From positions 9,019,504-9,083,503 of the forward strand of contig OY987239.1 of NCBI GenBank assembly GCA_963920705.1: 64,000 bases of DNA. Reading direction: 5' to 3'. Below, one piece after another: positions 22,421 through 33,789 of the stretch. Numbering within the stretch: the first letter of the stretch is position 1; the number at the start of each line of letters is the position of its first letter. The translations under genes were made by a program, and so were the position numbers. Origin of the DNA: Odiellus spinosus (Eukaryota; Arthropoda; Arachnida; Opiliones; Phalangiidae). The notes beneath the pieces are model-generated. The model was not told the origin of the DNA and ran no database searches. It worked only from the letters and a program-made list of their open reading frames with translations.

Positions 22421-22560
22421 ACAAACGAGTACTCTGACCCCATTTTCACGGAATAATTATTATTTGAATTAGTTCTTATTTATATACCATAATTTAACCT
22501 TTAATAGTTTCTTGCAAAAAAACTTTGACCTATACTCGTTACTCGCTAAAAAACTGGGCT

Positions 22561-24150
22561 GTCGATCAATTGGAATGGCTTGTCGATCAAATGGGAGTCG
22601 ATCAAATGGGAGTCGATCAAATGGGAGTCGATCAAATGGGAGTCGATCAAATGGGAGTCGATCAAATGGGAGTCGATCAAATGGGAGTCGATCAAATGGG
22701 AGTCGATCAAATGGGAGTCGATCAAATGGGAGTCGATCAAATGGGAGTCGATCAAATGGGAGTCGATCAAATGGGAGTCGATCAAATGGGAGTCGATCAA
22801 ATGGGAGTCGATCAAATGGGAGTCGATCAAATGGGAGTCGATCAAATGGGAGTCGATCAAATGGGAGTCGATCAAATGGGAGTCGATCAAATGGGAGTCG
22901 ATCAAATGGGAGTCGATCAAATGGGAGTCGATCAAATGGGAGTCGATCAAATGGGAGTCGATCAAATGGGAGTCGATCAAATGGGAGTCGATCAAATGGG
23001 AGTCGATCAAATGGGAGTCGATCAAATGGGAGTCGATCAAATGGGAGTCGATCAAATGGGAGTCGATCAAATGGGAGTCGATCAAATGGGAGTCGATCAA
23101 ATGGGAGTCGATCAAATGGGAGTCGATCAAATGGGAGTCGATCAAATGGGAGTCGATCAAATGGGAGTCGATCAAATGGGAGTCGATCAAATGGGAGTCG
23201 ATCAAATGGGAGTCGATCAAATGGGAGTCGATCAAATGGGAGTCGATCAAATGGGAGTCGATCAAATGGGAGTCGATCAAATGGGAGTCGATCAAATGGG
23301 AGTCGATCAAATGGGAGTCGATCAAATGGGAGTCGATCAAATGGGAGTCGATCAAATGGGAGTCGATCAAATGGGAGTCGATCAAATGGGAGTCGATCAA
23401 ATGGGAGTCGATCAAATGGGAGTCGATCAAATGGGAGTCGATCAAATGGGAGTCGATCAAATGGGAGTCGATCAAATGGGAGTCGATCAAATGGGAGTCG
23501 ATCAAATGGGAGTCGATCAAATGGGAGTCGATCAAATGGGAGTCGATCAAATGGGAGTCGATCAAATGGGAGTCGATCAAATGGGAGTCGATCAAATGGG
23601 AGTCGATCAAATGGGAGTCGATCAAATGGGAGTCGATCAAATGGGAGTCGATCAAATGGGAGTCGATCAAATGGGAGTCGATCAAATGGGAGTCGATCAA
23701 ATGGGAGTCGATCAAATGGGAGTCGATCAAATGGGAGTCGATCAAATGGGAGTCGATCAAATGGGAGTCGATCAAATGGGAGTCGATCAAATGGGAGTCG
23801 ATCAAATGGGAGTCGATCAAATGGGAGTCGATCAAATGGGAGTCGATCAAATGGGAGTCGATCAAATGGGAGTCGATCAAATGGGAGTCGATCAAATGGG
23901 AGTCGATCAAATGGGAGTCGATCAAATGGGAGTCGATCAAATGGGAGTCGATCAAATGGGAGTCGATCAAATGGGAGTCGATCAAATGGGAGTCGATCAA
24001 ATGGGAGTCGATCAAATGGGAGTCGATCAAATGGGAGTCGATCAAATGGGAGTCGATCAAATGGGAGTCGATCAAATGGGAGTCGATCAAATGGGAGTCG
24101 ATCAAATGGGAGTCGATCAATTGGAAGTCGATCAATTGGAAGTCGAGCAA
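22561..24150 (+). repeat. 15-bp satellite, 102 identical units
   Basis: 22591-24120 is exactly 102 perfect copies of ATGGGAGTCGATCAA. Variant units (with TTGGAA) are only at the two edges. It lies in the last intron of minus-strand IR copy 1. As 15 is divisible by three and the unit lacks stops in most frames, it produces five open frames of more than 500 codons on both strands. None is a gene. Confidence 0.97.
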
Positions 24151-24643
24151 ATGAACCTAAGCCATCCCGGAGCAATCTAAAATACATTGCGTCATTGGAT
24201 TTCGGAGCCCTACGGAAGCAATCGGAGCAGCCCAAAGAAAATTGCCGTTAGATAAACTTTTACCCTGTAAAAGCTAGTGGAACAAAAAACCGAACAGAAA
24301 AAACTGAGTGCTTAAAATGGGCAGGCCAGTTTATTTCTGGTTCTTACGCTTCTTATACTGACTTTCGATTTAGTTGCTCCTTGCAGGCGGGCGTAATATT
24401 TGGTCCGTGTATTGCGGCCGTGCTACATGATCCGAGAGGTCTTCCCTGAAACACTCGGTCTGTGTCCTGAACACCTAGCAACCCAGTGCCAATTACGTTT
24501 ATTAAGGTCATGGTTGTGAGGAAGGCATAGTGTGTTTCCTCCGCAAGTGTGTCGATGATCTTCATTGGGTCCTGTAGGCTCACAAATTTATTCGTCTCGT
24601 TCAAATACTTCCAAAGAGTAGGACCCGCCTTTTCTAAAGAATT

Positions 24644-24998
24644 CTTTGAGACGAGATAAAAAAAATAGTTTTAAAAATATTAGCAACCATTGAAAGTCGA
24701 AGAAAGTTCAGAGATAGAATTTTAAACCGATTAATGTGCCCTTTGAAACCATGGCCTGTTCTTTGAACTAGTGGCTTCCAATCTTTGGGAGACCAAAGAC
24801 CAACGAAAAATAATTGAGAAACAGCACACCACTTGGTTCCCAAGCTTTTGGAAATCGAAGACCACCAACTGTCTTTTATTCAATAGCCGCGCACCGTCCA
24901 AATAGGTGTTCATCCAATTCTTGTGATCCCTATTCCCTCAACCCACGCTACTCTGCTGCAAAACCCTCAAATTTGTAATATTAAACCAGTCTCTTTAC
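24644..24998 (-). other. IR copy 1 intron between M3 and S2 exons
   Basis: 355-bp intron without recognised repeats. The corresponding introns of copies 2 and 3 are at 37818-38163 and 51030-51384. Copy 2 lacks a short stretch (near 37890) that copies 1 and 3 share. Confidence 0.6.
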
Positions 24999-25438
24999 CT
25001 TTAAATATGCTCCATAGGAACTGTCTCCAAACACGATTGGGTAGACTTTTTCCAGGTTGTCCACGACGTCAGCTACCACGTCCATGACAATGAACTGACT
25101 GTTGGCAAACTCGCAATTCAAATAAGTCTGAATGGTTGTCGATATCAGAAAAGCCCCTAATAGCCACGTGCCGAAAAGTACACGGTACGGTAACGTCTTC
25201 CTGCGCTTGATATCACCTTTAAGACCATTAGAAAAACAAATACGTCATTCGGAGAAAAATATCGCTCTAAATTCGCGATATAATAAGACGACAGTCCTTG
25301 ACGCACTAAGACTACGGCCATGTTGGCAAATTCATTAGCGTGAGATTCATGCAAGTCCCGACATCGTTTGAATTTGTATTTGGTCATGGTCAAAATGCAT
25401 GACACCAGAACCATGATCGACAACAGGCAAATATACAC

Positions 25439-25931
25439 CTGAAATACCGTATTTATGTTTAAACCATCGTTTACACCGAAGCGCCAGTAAGATATTGGTA
25501 TTTTCACAAGAGCGTAAATTTCGCCAAAAATTCTATTTTTATTTTCATCTTAAAATCTGGTAATCCTAGTTTTTTAAGCATAGAAACAAGTGTGCTATGT
25601 TTCATTTAGACTGCCGACCCATGGTTGCATGCCTGGGTGAAACCATATAGAATGGCCCAAATGCGAACGTAGATTGCAACTTTAGGATAGAAATTAGCGT
25701 AAAAAATGGATAAAACATCATATTTGGTTATAAACGAATCTACTTGGTGTCCTAAAGTCATTTTCAAATAAACGTAATTTTTGCAAACACGAAACAGGAT
25801 TATTCGTGTCATCTTAACGAGTTGTCATAGAGACCAGTTAAATTCAAGATATTTAATTAAAAATTATAACTATAATAAAAAAGACTCGTCTAGCAATAAT
25901 TCCCATAATATATTAAATTCATAGGTTAAGC
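25439..25931 (-). other. Intron upstream of the M1 exon, IR copy 1
   Basis: Contains a 68-codon open frame at 25812-25606, conserved in all units only because the units are young. No IR-like motif, so not called. Confidence 0.4.
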
Positions 25932-26267
25932 CAGAAGCCGATGAAACCCTCCTTTGAAGTCTACTACTCTAATGCTCCATATAGCGCTCCTCTCTGTATG
26001 GGTAAAATTCCCAATTTTACGAGATCGGAGGGGTCCTACTTCATACCCATTGTCTACGGAAAATTGGAAATTCTCTCTCTCCACAAACGACGACGTTTTT
26101 TGACGAACTCCAAGGCTGCTAGAGATATTCGCTCGACGAACTCCTGTTCCGAAAATATCTACCGTTAGGAGGCGTACGAATCGCGCTTTTTGAAACTAAC
26201 CCATACAGAGAGGGGTAGACAAGACCCGGGAGTAATAGACTTCAAAGGAGGGTTTCATCGGCTTCTG
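25932..26267 (+). mobile_element. F1 MITE, unit 1, first (orientation A)
   Basis: 336 bp, flanks GTTAAGC and GTTAAAC (6 of 7; perfect in unit 2). In the intron between the S1 and M1 exons of IR copy 1. Confidence 0.93.
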
Positions 26268-26659
26268 GTTAAACCTAATTTAGGATTGGTTATGTAAGAA
26301 GAGTTAGACATTTGGTAAATAGATTTCCAATGAAAATAAAGCATCTGTGAAAAAGTACTTGAAATAGAGATTGTAAATAATTCCATACGTGAACGTTGAT
26401 TGGAAATAGATTCTGGATTGTGTCTTTTTTAATTTTTAACGGATTTTTGCTGAATATGAAGAATGAGCTCGTATCCAAGGGGAAGAACATGCCCACGATC
26501 GAAAACCACTTATAATCGACATTGTACGAGTCGATTGAAATATCCACCGTCTAGTCAATATCGAGTTACAAGTTATAAATCATTAAACACTTAATAAAAC
26601 AAGAGGTATCCAGACAATCTGGATAAACGTGGAGTGATGGTCAATCGAGTACTCGGTAA

Positions 26660-27310
26660 CCGTGTAAAAAATGTAATTACTACCCGCGCAAAATATAAAT
26701 CAAAAATAAATAAATGGAGAAAGAAGTCTTCGTACGTCCGCGGCAGATGGCGCCAGGACCTCTGCCTCTATATAAGCTCCCACAACTCTCAACTGTCAGA
26801 AAGAAGGTAAAACAACAACGCGATGCGACGCCACACGACGATGTGCCCTTTTTTAGGAGCAACACGAAAGGGGAGTAAACTTGCTGAAAGTTACGTTCCT
26901 TCCCCCAACTACATCTGTATTTCTTTTTATAACGTTGATTGATGACGTCATCACTCCACGTAAAAATCCCGTACGTAATTCGAAATTGCTCTCTAGCGGT
27001 TGGGATTGGAACTAAGTAGGCCGAACTTTCTAGACGTTTACGGGGGTGAAAATGTATGGACGGAAAACGACTCTCTCGCGAAAAGAAGGAGCGTGTCTCG
27101 CCCGGTCGTCGCGATTTCGAGTCTGATTTACTCTCTAAGAATATACTGGGTGGCTAGAATCTTCAACTCTTGCTGTACGTCGCGTTAACGTCGTTGTTAC
27201 TCGCTAATCTTCATTAATAGGACTAGAAAATTGGGGTGTTAACCTTTTCGGCTATATATCTCTGACGTCCTAGGAATCACGTGACTGTTTAAATGACGTC
27301 ATTTCTAATT
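26660..27310 (+). promoter_or_regulatory. Promoter-like GC-richer block in an IR intron
   Basis: Plus-strand TATATAAG at 26769-26776 after a GC-rich stretch, and two perfect CRE palindromes TGACGTCA at 26943-26950 and 27294-27301. It lies within an intron of the minus-strand IR gene and would fire antisense to it. It could be a solo LTR or other repeat with its own promoter; no terminal repeats were found. Copies: 39827-40477 and 53059-53709. Confidence 0.35.
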
Positions 27311-27356
27311 AGACCACCAGATCCGGAACGTACTAGCTTTAGACTATTGCTTCTGT

Positions 27357-27694
27357 CAGAAGCCAATGAAACCCTCCTTTGAAGTCTACTACTCTAATGT
27401 TCCATATAGCGCTCCTCTCTGTATGGGTAAAATTCCCAATTTTACGAGATCGGAGGGGTCCTACTTCATACCCCCCTGTCTACGGAAAATTGGAAATTCT
27501 CTCTCTCCACAAACGACGACGTTTTTTTGACGAACTCCGAGGCTGCTAGAGATATTCGGTGGACGAACTCCCGCTCCGAAAATATCTACCGTTAGGAGGC
27601 GTACGAATCGCGCTTTTTGAAACTAACCCATACAGAGAGGGGTAGACAAGACCAGGGAGTAATAGACTTCAAAGGAGGGTTTCATCGGCTTCTG
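27357..27694 (+). mobile_element. F1 MITE, unit 1, second (orientation A)
   Basis: 338 bp, one changed base in the left end (CAGAAGCCAATG). No target duplication: the flanks CTTCTGT and TTTATGA differ. The left flank TTGCTTCTGT itself resembles an F1 end, so this may be a rearranged or nested insertion. Confidence 0.88.
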
Positions 27695-28133
27695 TTTATG
27701 ATCTATGGTTTGGTATGTCAGGAAACTTAACACTTACAACGCCTTTGTCTTTAATCGTAAGTTGATCATCGGCTACCATCCCCGATTCGAAAATGACGTG
27801 TTCCACGCTATAATACAATTATTCAGTTTATTTAAAGTTCTAATCACCCAAATATTTATTAACCCCGTTATTTTCCAATATCGCAAACATTAATTTTAAT
27901 TTAAATATTTGTTTTTAAACATTTACTTACTCGAGTTGACAACCTGTGTTGACCCATCTTGTTACATAGTTTATATATGTTTCGTACATTGGTGCAAAAT
28001 CCAAATATGTCTGACAAACAACGTAAATTTATTTAACATGAGAATTCAAAGAATTATTCTAAAGTGGGGATTTCACGATTTTATCGTAGGCTTTTGGATT
28101 TTCGATTTTATATACTCTCAAAATAACCCTTAA

Positions 28134-28569
28134 AGGGAGAATGCAACCTAATTAAAAGTGATTTTTTTTATCGATTCCTTATCGTTTAAATAGGCCTAAT
28201 CCATCGATAAAAAATTTACAATACAAATATTAAACTAGAAGTAAATTTAAAGCTTACCCTGAAAATAGGCTTAGTGGGATTCATGGAGGTCCTGTTTTCC
28301 TCGCGTGTAAGGTCTAGCGACCAATCGCGCGCGACGTAAGTCTCGTGGAGATCTCGCGCGAACGACGGGCCTTCGCTCATTGGTCGCTAGACCTAACACG
28401 GACGCGATTCAGGATCTCCATGAATCCCGCTAAGCCTATTTTCAGGGTAAGTTTTAAATTTATTTCTAGTTTAATATTTGTATTGTAAACTTTTTATCGA
28501 TGGATTAGGCCTATTTAAACGATAAGGAATCGATAAAAAATTCACTTGTAATTAGGTTGCATTCTCCCT
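28134..28569. mobile_element. TTAA-flanked foldback element, unit 1
   Basis: 436 bp, almost entirely one long inverted repeat, with ends AGGGAGAATGCAACCTAATT and complement, and a TTAA duplicated on both sides (28130-28133, 28570-28573). The inner arms are also palindromic (GGTCTAGCGACCAATCG). TTAA targeting fits piggyBac or Kolobok type transposases. It interrupts a coding exon of IR copy 1; excising it with one TTAA restores the frame. Confidence 0.88.
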
Positions 28570-28701
28570 TTAAAGCGGTTTCTGGCGAAATGAATGAGTT
28601 TGATTTAACCCTTTCAAATCGATTAAGAAATTCTAGTGTGACCGTAGCTTTATTAAATTGAGTATCATTATCTAGCGTGGCTTTTTGTGAAGCCAATACG
28701 C

Positions 28702-28978
28702 CTAGCGCGTATTTAAATCGATTTAAAACTTTTCTTTAGTAATTCGATAAACATGGTGAAAGCCTCGCGTTTATTGTAATGTTGCCTAAAGTTTAATTAT
28801 ACTTTAAAATATAAACTTACTTGTGATACTCCCATTTTAAGAGTAGTATTATACATCTTAAACAAATTTAAAAATTAAAACAATTTTTAAGGACTCAAAG
28901 GGCGGGTAAAAAGTTTGGTCACGTGACCCAATTCGAGAAAGTTAGGAGAGGAATCTATTTCCCTCCGTACGCTCTCAG
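28702..28978 (-). other. 5' flank of the minus-strand IR exons, unit 1
   Basis: Should hold the missing 5' exons or promoter of IR copy 1. A minus-strand ATG with a good donor (CAA then GTAAGT) lies near 28860-28825, but its phase does not fit the next exon. Not called. Confidence 0.3.
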
Positions 28979-31482
28979 AAAAATCCCCCCAAATTCGAAA
29001 GAAAAATCCCCTCAAATTCGAAAGAAAAATCCCCTCAAATTCGAAAGAAAAATCCCCTCAAATTCGAAAGAAAAATCCCCTCAAATTCGAAAGAAAAATC
29101 CCCTCAAATTCGAAAGAAAAATCCCCTCAAATTCGAAAGAAAAATCCCCTCAAATTCGAAAGAAAAATCCCCTCAAATTCGAAAGAAAAATCCCCTCAAA
29201 TTCGAAAGAAAAATCCCCTCAAATTCGAAAGAAAAATCCCCTCAAATTCGAAAGAAAAATCCCCCCAAATTCGAAAGAAAAATCCCCCCAAATTCGAAAG
29301 AAAAATCCCCCCAAATTCGAAAGAAAAATCCCCCAAATTCGAAAGAAAAATCCCCCCAAATTCGAAAGAAAAATCCCCCCAAATTCGAAAGAAAAATCCC
29401 CCCAAATTCGAAAGAAAATCCCCCAATTCGAAAGAAAAATCCCCCCAAATTCGAAAGAAAAATCCCCCAAATTCGAAAGAAAATCCCCCCAAATTCGAAA
29501 GAAAAATCCCCCCAAATTCTAAAGAAAAATCCCCCCAAATTCGAAAGAAAAATCCCCCCAAATTCGAAAGAAAAATCCCCCCAAATTCGAAAGAAAAATC
29601 CCCCCAAATTCGAAAGAAAAATCCCCCCAAATTCGAAAGAAAAATCCCCCCAAATTCGAAAGAAAAATCCCCCCAAATTCGAAAGAAAAATCCCCCAAAC
29701 TCGAAAGAAAAATCCCCCAAATTCGAAAGAAAAATCCCCCAAATTCGAAAGAAAAATCCCCCCAAATTCGAAAGAAAAATCCCCCAAATTCGAAAGAAAA
29801 ATCCCCCAAATTCGAAAGAAAAATCCCCCAAATTCGAAAGAAAAATCCCCCCAAATTCGAAAGAAAAATCCCCCCAAATTCGAAAGAAAAATCCCCCCAA
29901 ATTCGAAAGAAAAATCCCCCCAAATTCGAAAGAAAAATCCCCCCAAATTCGAAAGAAAAATCCCCCCAAATTCGAAAGAAAAATCCCCCCAAATTCGAAA
30001 GAAAAATCCCCCCAAATTCGAAAGAAAAATCCCCCCAAATTCGAAAGAAAAATCCCCCCAAATTCGAAAGAAAAATCCCCCCAAATTCGAAAGAAAAATC
30101 CCCCCAAATTCGAAAGAAAAATCCCCCCAAATTCGAAAGAAAAATCCCCCCAAATTCGAAAGAAAAATCCCCCCAAATTCGAAAGAAAAATCCCCCCAAA
30201 TTCGAAAGAAAAATCCCCCCAAATTCGAAAGAAAAATCCCCCCAAATTCGAAAGAAAAATCCCCCCAAATTCGAAAGAAAAATCCCCCCAAATTCGAAAG
30301 AAAAATCCCCCCAAATTCGAAAGAAAAATCCCCCCAAATTCGAAAGAAAAATCCCCCCAAATTCGAAAGAAAAATCCCCCCAAATTCGAAAGAAAAATCC
30401 CCCCAAATTCGAAAGAAAAATCCCCCCAAATTCGAAAGAAAAATCCCCCCAAATTCGAAAGAAAAATCCCCCCAAATTCGAAAGAAAAATCCCCCCAAAT
30501 TCGAAAGAAAAATCCCCCCAAATTCGAAAGAAAAATCCCCCCAAATTCGAAAGAAAAATCCCCCCAAATTCGAAAGAAAAATCCCCCCAAATTCGAAAGA
30601 AAAATCCCCCCAAATTCGAAAGAAAAATCCCCCCAAATTCGAAAGAAAAATCCCCCCAAATTCGAAAGAAAAATCCCCCCAAATTCGAAAGAAAAATCCC
30701 CCAAATTCGAAAGAAAAATCCCCCCAAATTCGAAAGAAAAATCCCCCCAAATTCGAAAGAAAAATCCCCCAAATTCGAAAGAAAAATCCCCCCAAATTCG
30801 AAAGAAAAATCCCCCCAAATTCGAAAGAAAAATCCCCCCAAATTCGAAAGAAAAATCCCCCCAAATTCGAAAGAAAAATCCCCCCAAATTCGAAAGAAAA
30901 ATCCCCCCAAATTCGAAAGAAAAATCCCCCCAAATTCGAAAGAAAAATCCCCCCAAATTCGAAAGAAAAATCCCCCCAAATTCGAAAGAAAAATCCCCCC
31001 CAAATTCGAAAGAAAAATCCCCCCCAAATTCGAAAGAAAAATCCCCCCCAAATTCGAAAGAAAAATCCCCCCCAAATTCGAAAGAAAAATCCCCCCCAAA
31101 TTCGAAAGAAAAATCCCCCCCAAATTCGAAAGAAAAATCCCCCCCAAATTCGAAAGAAAAATCCCCCCCAAATTCGAAAGAAAAATCCCCCCCGAATTCG
31201 AAAGAAAAATCCCCCCCGAATTCGAAAGAAAAATCCCCCCCCAAATTCGAAAGAAAAATCCCCCCCAAATTCGAAAGAAAAATCCCCCCCAAATTCGAAA
31301 GAAAAATCCCCCCCAAATTCGAAAGAAAAATCCCCCCCCAAATTCGAAAGAAAAATCCCCCCCCAAATTCGAAAGAAAAATCCCCCCAAATTCGAAAGAA
31401 AAATCCCCCCCAAATTCGAAAGAAACCCCCCCCCCCAAATTCGAAAGAAAAATTCCCCCCCAAATTCGAAAGAAAAATCCCC
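28979..31482 (+). repeat. 23-bp C-rich satellite, unit 1
   Basis: About 110 units of AAATTCGAAAGAAAAATCCC plus CCC. Composition is polar: about the first 12 units read CCCCTC, the middle C5-C6, the right edge C7-C8, and one unit near 31425 has a long C run. The minus strand carries a G5-G8 run every 22-23 nt. Open frames of 650-780 codons here are artefacts. Located upstream of the minus-strand IR exons. Confidence 0.97.
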
Positions 31483-32689
31483 AAACCAAACTGCTGGATT
31501 AATATATCTTGATCAATAGATTTAATCAAAATTAACTAACCCTTAATTTTACTAATAGCAAACGGTTACCTTGAGTCGATAATCAGTAATTGCGTCTCCC
31601 TTAAAAGACGATAAATATATTTAGTCACTAATAGCTAGTCGAATTTTTGATAGCCTAAGCTAAAACTATTTTAATCGTTAACGCTGCCACGTAGAACTTT
31701 ACGAAAAATAAAACGCGAAAACAATTTGATATAAAGCTACTATCCAAACACACTTTAATTGTATATTATTCATTAGATATGACCTCAATTTTTTATTTAA
31801 ATGGAAACTATGAGCTAAAAAAAAACGTATTTTGAATATTTTTTTCACAATTATTGGCCATGTTTTAGGTGTTTAAATGAATTTTCTAAACTTTGGTTTT
31901 GGGCAGAAACTAGTGGAGAATTACCGGTTAATCAAACAAGCCTTAGCAGAGTATAAAGTTTTTCATTTAATACTAGGCTGTAAGGCTTTTCTTCTGGTCA
32001 TTTTCAATTAGCATGTTGTCAGAGATAGATGTCACTTTCCTGAGGAATCTGTCTGGGGATTACGTAATGAATAACCAATCCCGAGTCTCGCGTCGGCGAG
32101 AGCCAATTAGATAAGGCTCTATTGAAGATTGTAGAAACCCTAGCGACATCTAGGTGATAATATAGAGATTTTTAGTTAAATTTAAAATTTAATTTTTAAA
32201 TTGTAAATTTTAAATATAAATATTTTAAAATCACTTTAATTATTTCATACTTAAAATTAATCCCAATTAATTCTTACAAACGCGTATTCTCGGTTATTAA
32301 CCTAATATTTGTGAATTTTCCGCCTACATTTGAGTTTCCCGCCTTTTTTATCCTCAAGAAAGCGACATCTAACGATATTTTTGAACTAATATTAAACTAG
32401 AAATAAAATAGACCCTAAAATAAAATCGTTCGAATTTTCCAACGACTTTTACTCTTGCCCAAGAGCTTGCTGGGAAGAGGCAATATAAGGCCGATCCCGA
32501 TTGGCTAAGTTTGGTCACGTGAATGCGCCGCCGCAGATCACTGAATTTTATCTTAGCGCCTATAGAGAGAAAACCACCTTGAATTGTCACCACGCTCTAT
32601 ACCTCCAAGGGAGTTAACGCTGCCTTGTAGGTGCAGACAAGTCACGGTGGATGATTTTTGAGCTACTGAAGCTCGCCACTAGGTTTTAC
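31483..32689. other. Unassigned 1.2 kb of the unit
   Basis: AT-rich with a GC-richer part near 32450-32650. No exon, RNA gene or repeat recognised. Copies: 44695-45901 and 58993-60198. Confidence 0.35.
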
Positions 32690-33026
32690 CAGAAGCCGAT
32701 GAAACCCTCCTTTGAAGTCTATTACTCCCGGGTCTTGTTTACCCCTCTCTGTATGGGTTAGTTTCAAAAAGCGCGATTCGTACGCCTCCTAACGGTAGAT
32801 ATTATCGGAGCGGGAGTTCGTCGAGCGAATATCTCTAGCAGCCTTGGAGTTCGTCAAAAAAACGTCGTCGTTTGTGGAGAGAGAGAATTTCCAATTTTCC
32901 GTAGACAGGGGGTATAAAGTAGGACCCCTCCGATCTCGGAAAATTGGGAATTTTACCCATACAGAGAGGAGCGCTATATGGAACATTAGAGTAGTAGACT
33001 TCAAAGGAGGGTTTCATCTACTTCTG
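32690..33026 (-). mobile_element. F1 MITE, unit 1, third (orientation B)
   Basis: 337 bp. The right end is altered (CATCTACTTCTG) as in copy 5 at 14235. Flanks GTTTTAC and GGTATAT do not match. Confidence 0.9.
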
Positions 33027-33236
33027 GGTATATTGATTGGTCAGCAACCAATGAGCAAAAGCCGCCGTTAAGGCGAGATCTCCATGGGACAATAACATTC
33101 GTTTAGTCGTTGACCCATCACTAATAAAATCAGGATCTGCCTTTAAGCGGGGCTAAAAATTTGATTGGAGGGTACCACTTGGGGCTGTTGTACACTTTTG
33201 GTAATTATGTTTAAGTTAATAATTAAAGAATATTAC

Positions 33237-33370
33237 CATAAGTTGTTCGTTAACGTCGTAAACATCAGTTATCAAGAGTTAGATAGCAATTTCGATCGGT
33301 TTCTCTGTAATAACGTCAAATATTTAACTTGCGAACTTTGTGAGCATTATATTATATCCAGGCAAACAAA
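33237..33370 (-). pseudogene. Broken copy of a Cys-loop channel exon, unit 1
   Basis: Matches the exon ending at 17263 of the Cys-loop gene, including its donor (CTTATG then GTAATA), but with two in-frame stops: TAA after FAS, and CAA changed to TAA after IEIAI. The flanking sequence up to about 34500 also follows the Cys-loop locus (17.04-17.97 kb), so a segment of that locus was copied here. Confidence 0.85.
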
Positions 33371-33396
33371 GTAGATTGTAATTAAGGGTATAGATC

Positions 33397-33789
33397 GTAA
33401 AGGGAGAAAGGAACATAATTACAAATGATTTTTTATCAATTCCTTATGGTTTAAATAGGCCTAATCCACTAGTGAAAAAAATTAACCAACAAATATTAAA
33501 CTAAAAATAAATTTAAAACTTACCCGGAAAATAGGCTTAGCGGGATTCATGAAGATCCTGATTTCCTCGTGTTATAAGGGCTAGCGACCAATCGAACGAG
33601 ATTGTAAGTCTCGTGGAGATCTCGCCTGAACGACTAGCCTTTGTTCATTGGCTGCTAGACCTTACACGGAGACAATTCTCCATGAATCCCGCTAAGCCTT
33701 TGTATACTTTTTATTGATGGATTAGGCTTATTTAAACGATAAGGAATTTATATAAAAATCGCTGTTATACGGTTGCGTTCTCATTTAAA
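33397..33789. mobile_element. Decayed TTAA-type foldback, unit 1
   Basis: Both stems of the family at 28134 are recognisable (AAAGGGAGAAAGGAACATAA at left, GGTTGCGTTCTCATTTAA at right) with many changes. In the Cys-loop locus the same site (17421-17440) keeps only the left tip. Confidence 0.7.

Larger units (their letters stand above)
21741..28701 (-). pseudogene. Minus-strand ionotropic receptor, tandem copy 1 (probably broken)
   Basis: Second IR paralogue, expected to be a membrane ion-channel subunit. Exons, 5' to 3': about 28701-28574 plus 28133-28116 (split by a foldback element), 28010-27931, 27807-27738, 26550-26389, 25438-25297, 25216-24999, 24643-24363, 21957-21741. Phases agree and exon edges match those of the plus-strand IR gene, including an 80-bp exon starting ACATAT. 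M1 is VYICLLSIMVLVSCILTM. The pore ends VLVRQG and M3 contains GAFLISTTIQTYLN. The last exon holds a terminal helix around LVILFIGYSIAMAFAP. The S1 Arg is absent (VDYKWFSIVGMFF), so glutamate-type binding is unlikely. Breaks: a TTAA foldback in the first visible exon, and the donor after VRQ changed from GT to GA (25296-25295), which is intact in copies 2 and 3. The 5' end is not found. Its last intron holds the 15-bp satellite. Confidence 0.8.

Noticed and set aside
22469-24251. Five overlapping open frames of 520-590 codons on both strands
   Set aside because: They arise from the 15-bp satellite, whose period keeps all frames open. There are no start context, domain or unique sequence.
25606-25812. 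68-codon minus-strand frame conserved in three units
   Set aside because: Conservation only reflects recent duplication. It lies in an intron and matches no IR segment.
28979-31482. CRISPR-like repeat appearance
   Set aside because: Units are directly adjacent with no unique spacers, the genome is eukaryotic, and no cas genes are present.
29196-31529. Minus-strand frames of 650-780 codons rich in G, F and S (and equivalents at 42363-44741 and 55572-59038, plus a 1,229-codon plus-strand frame)
   Set aside because: Translation of the 23-bp C-rich array. Three frames give shifted versions of the same peptide.
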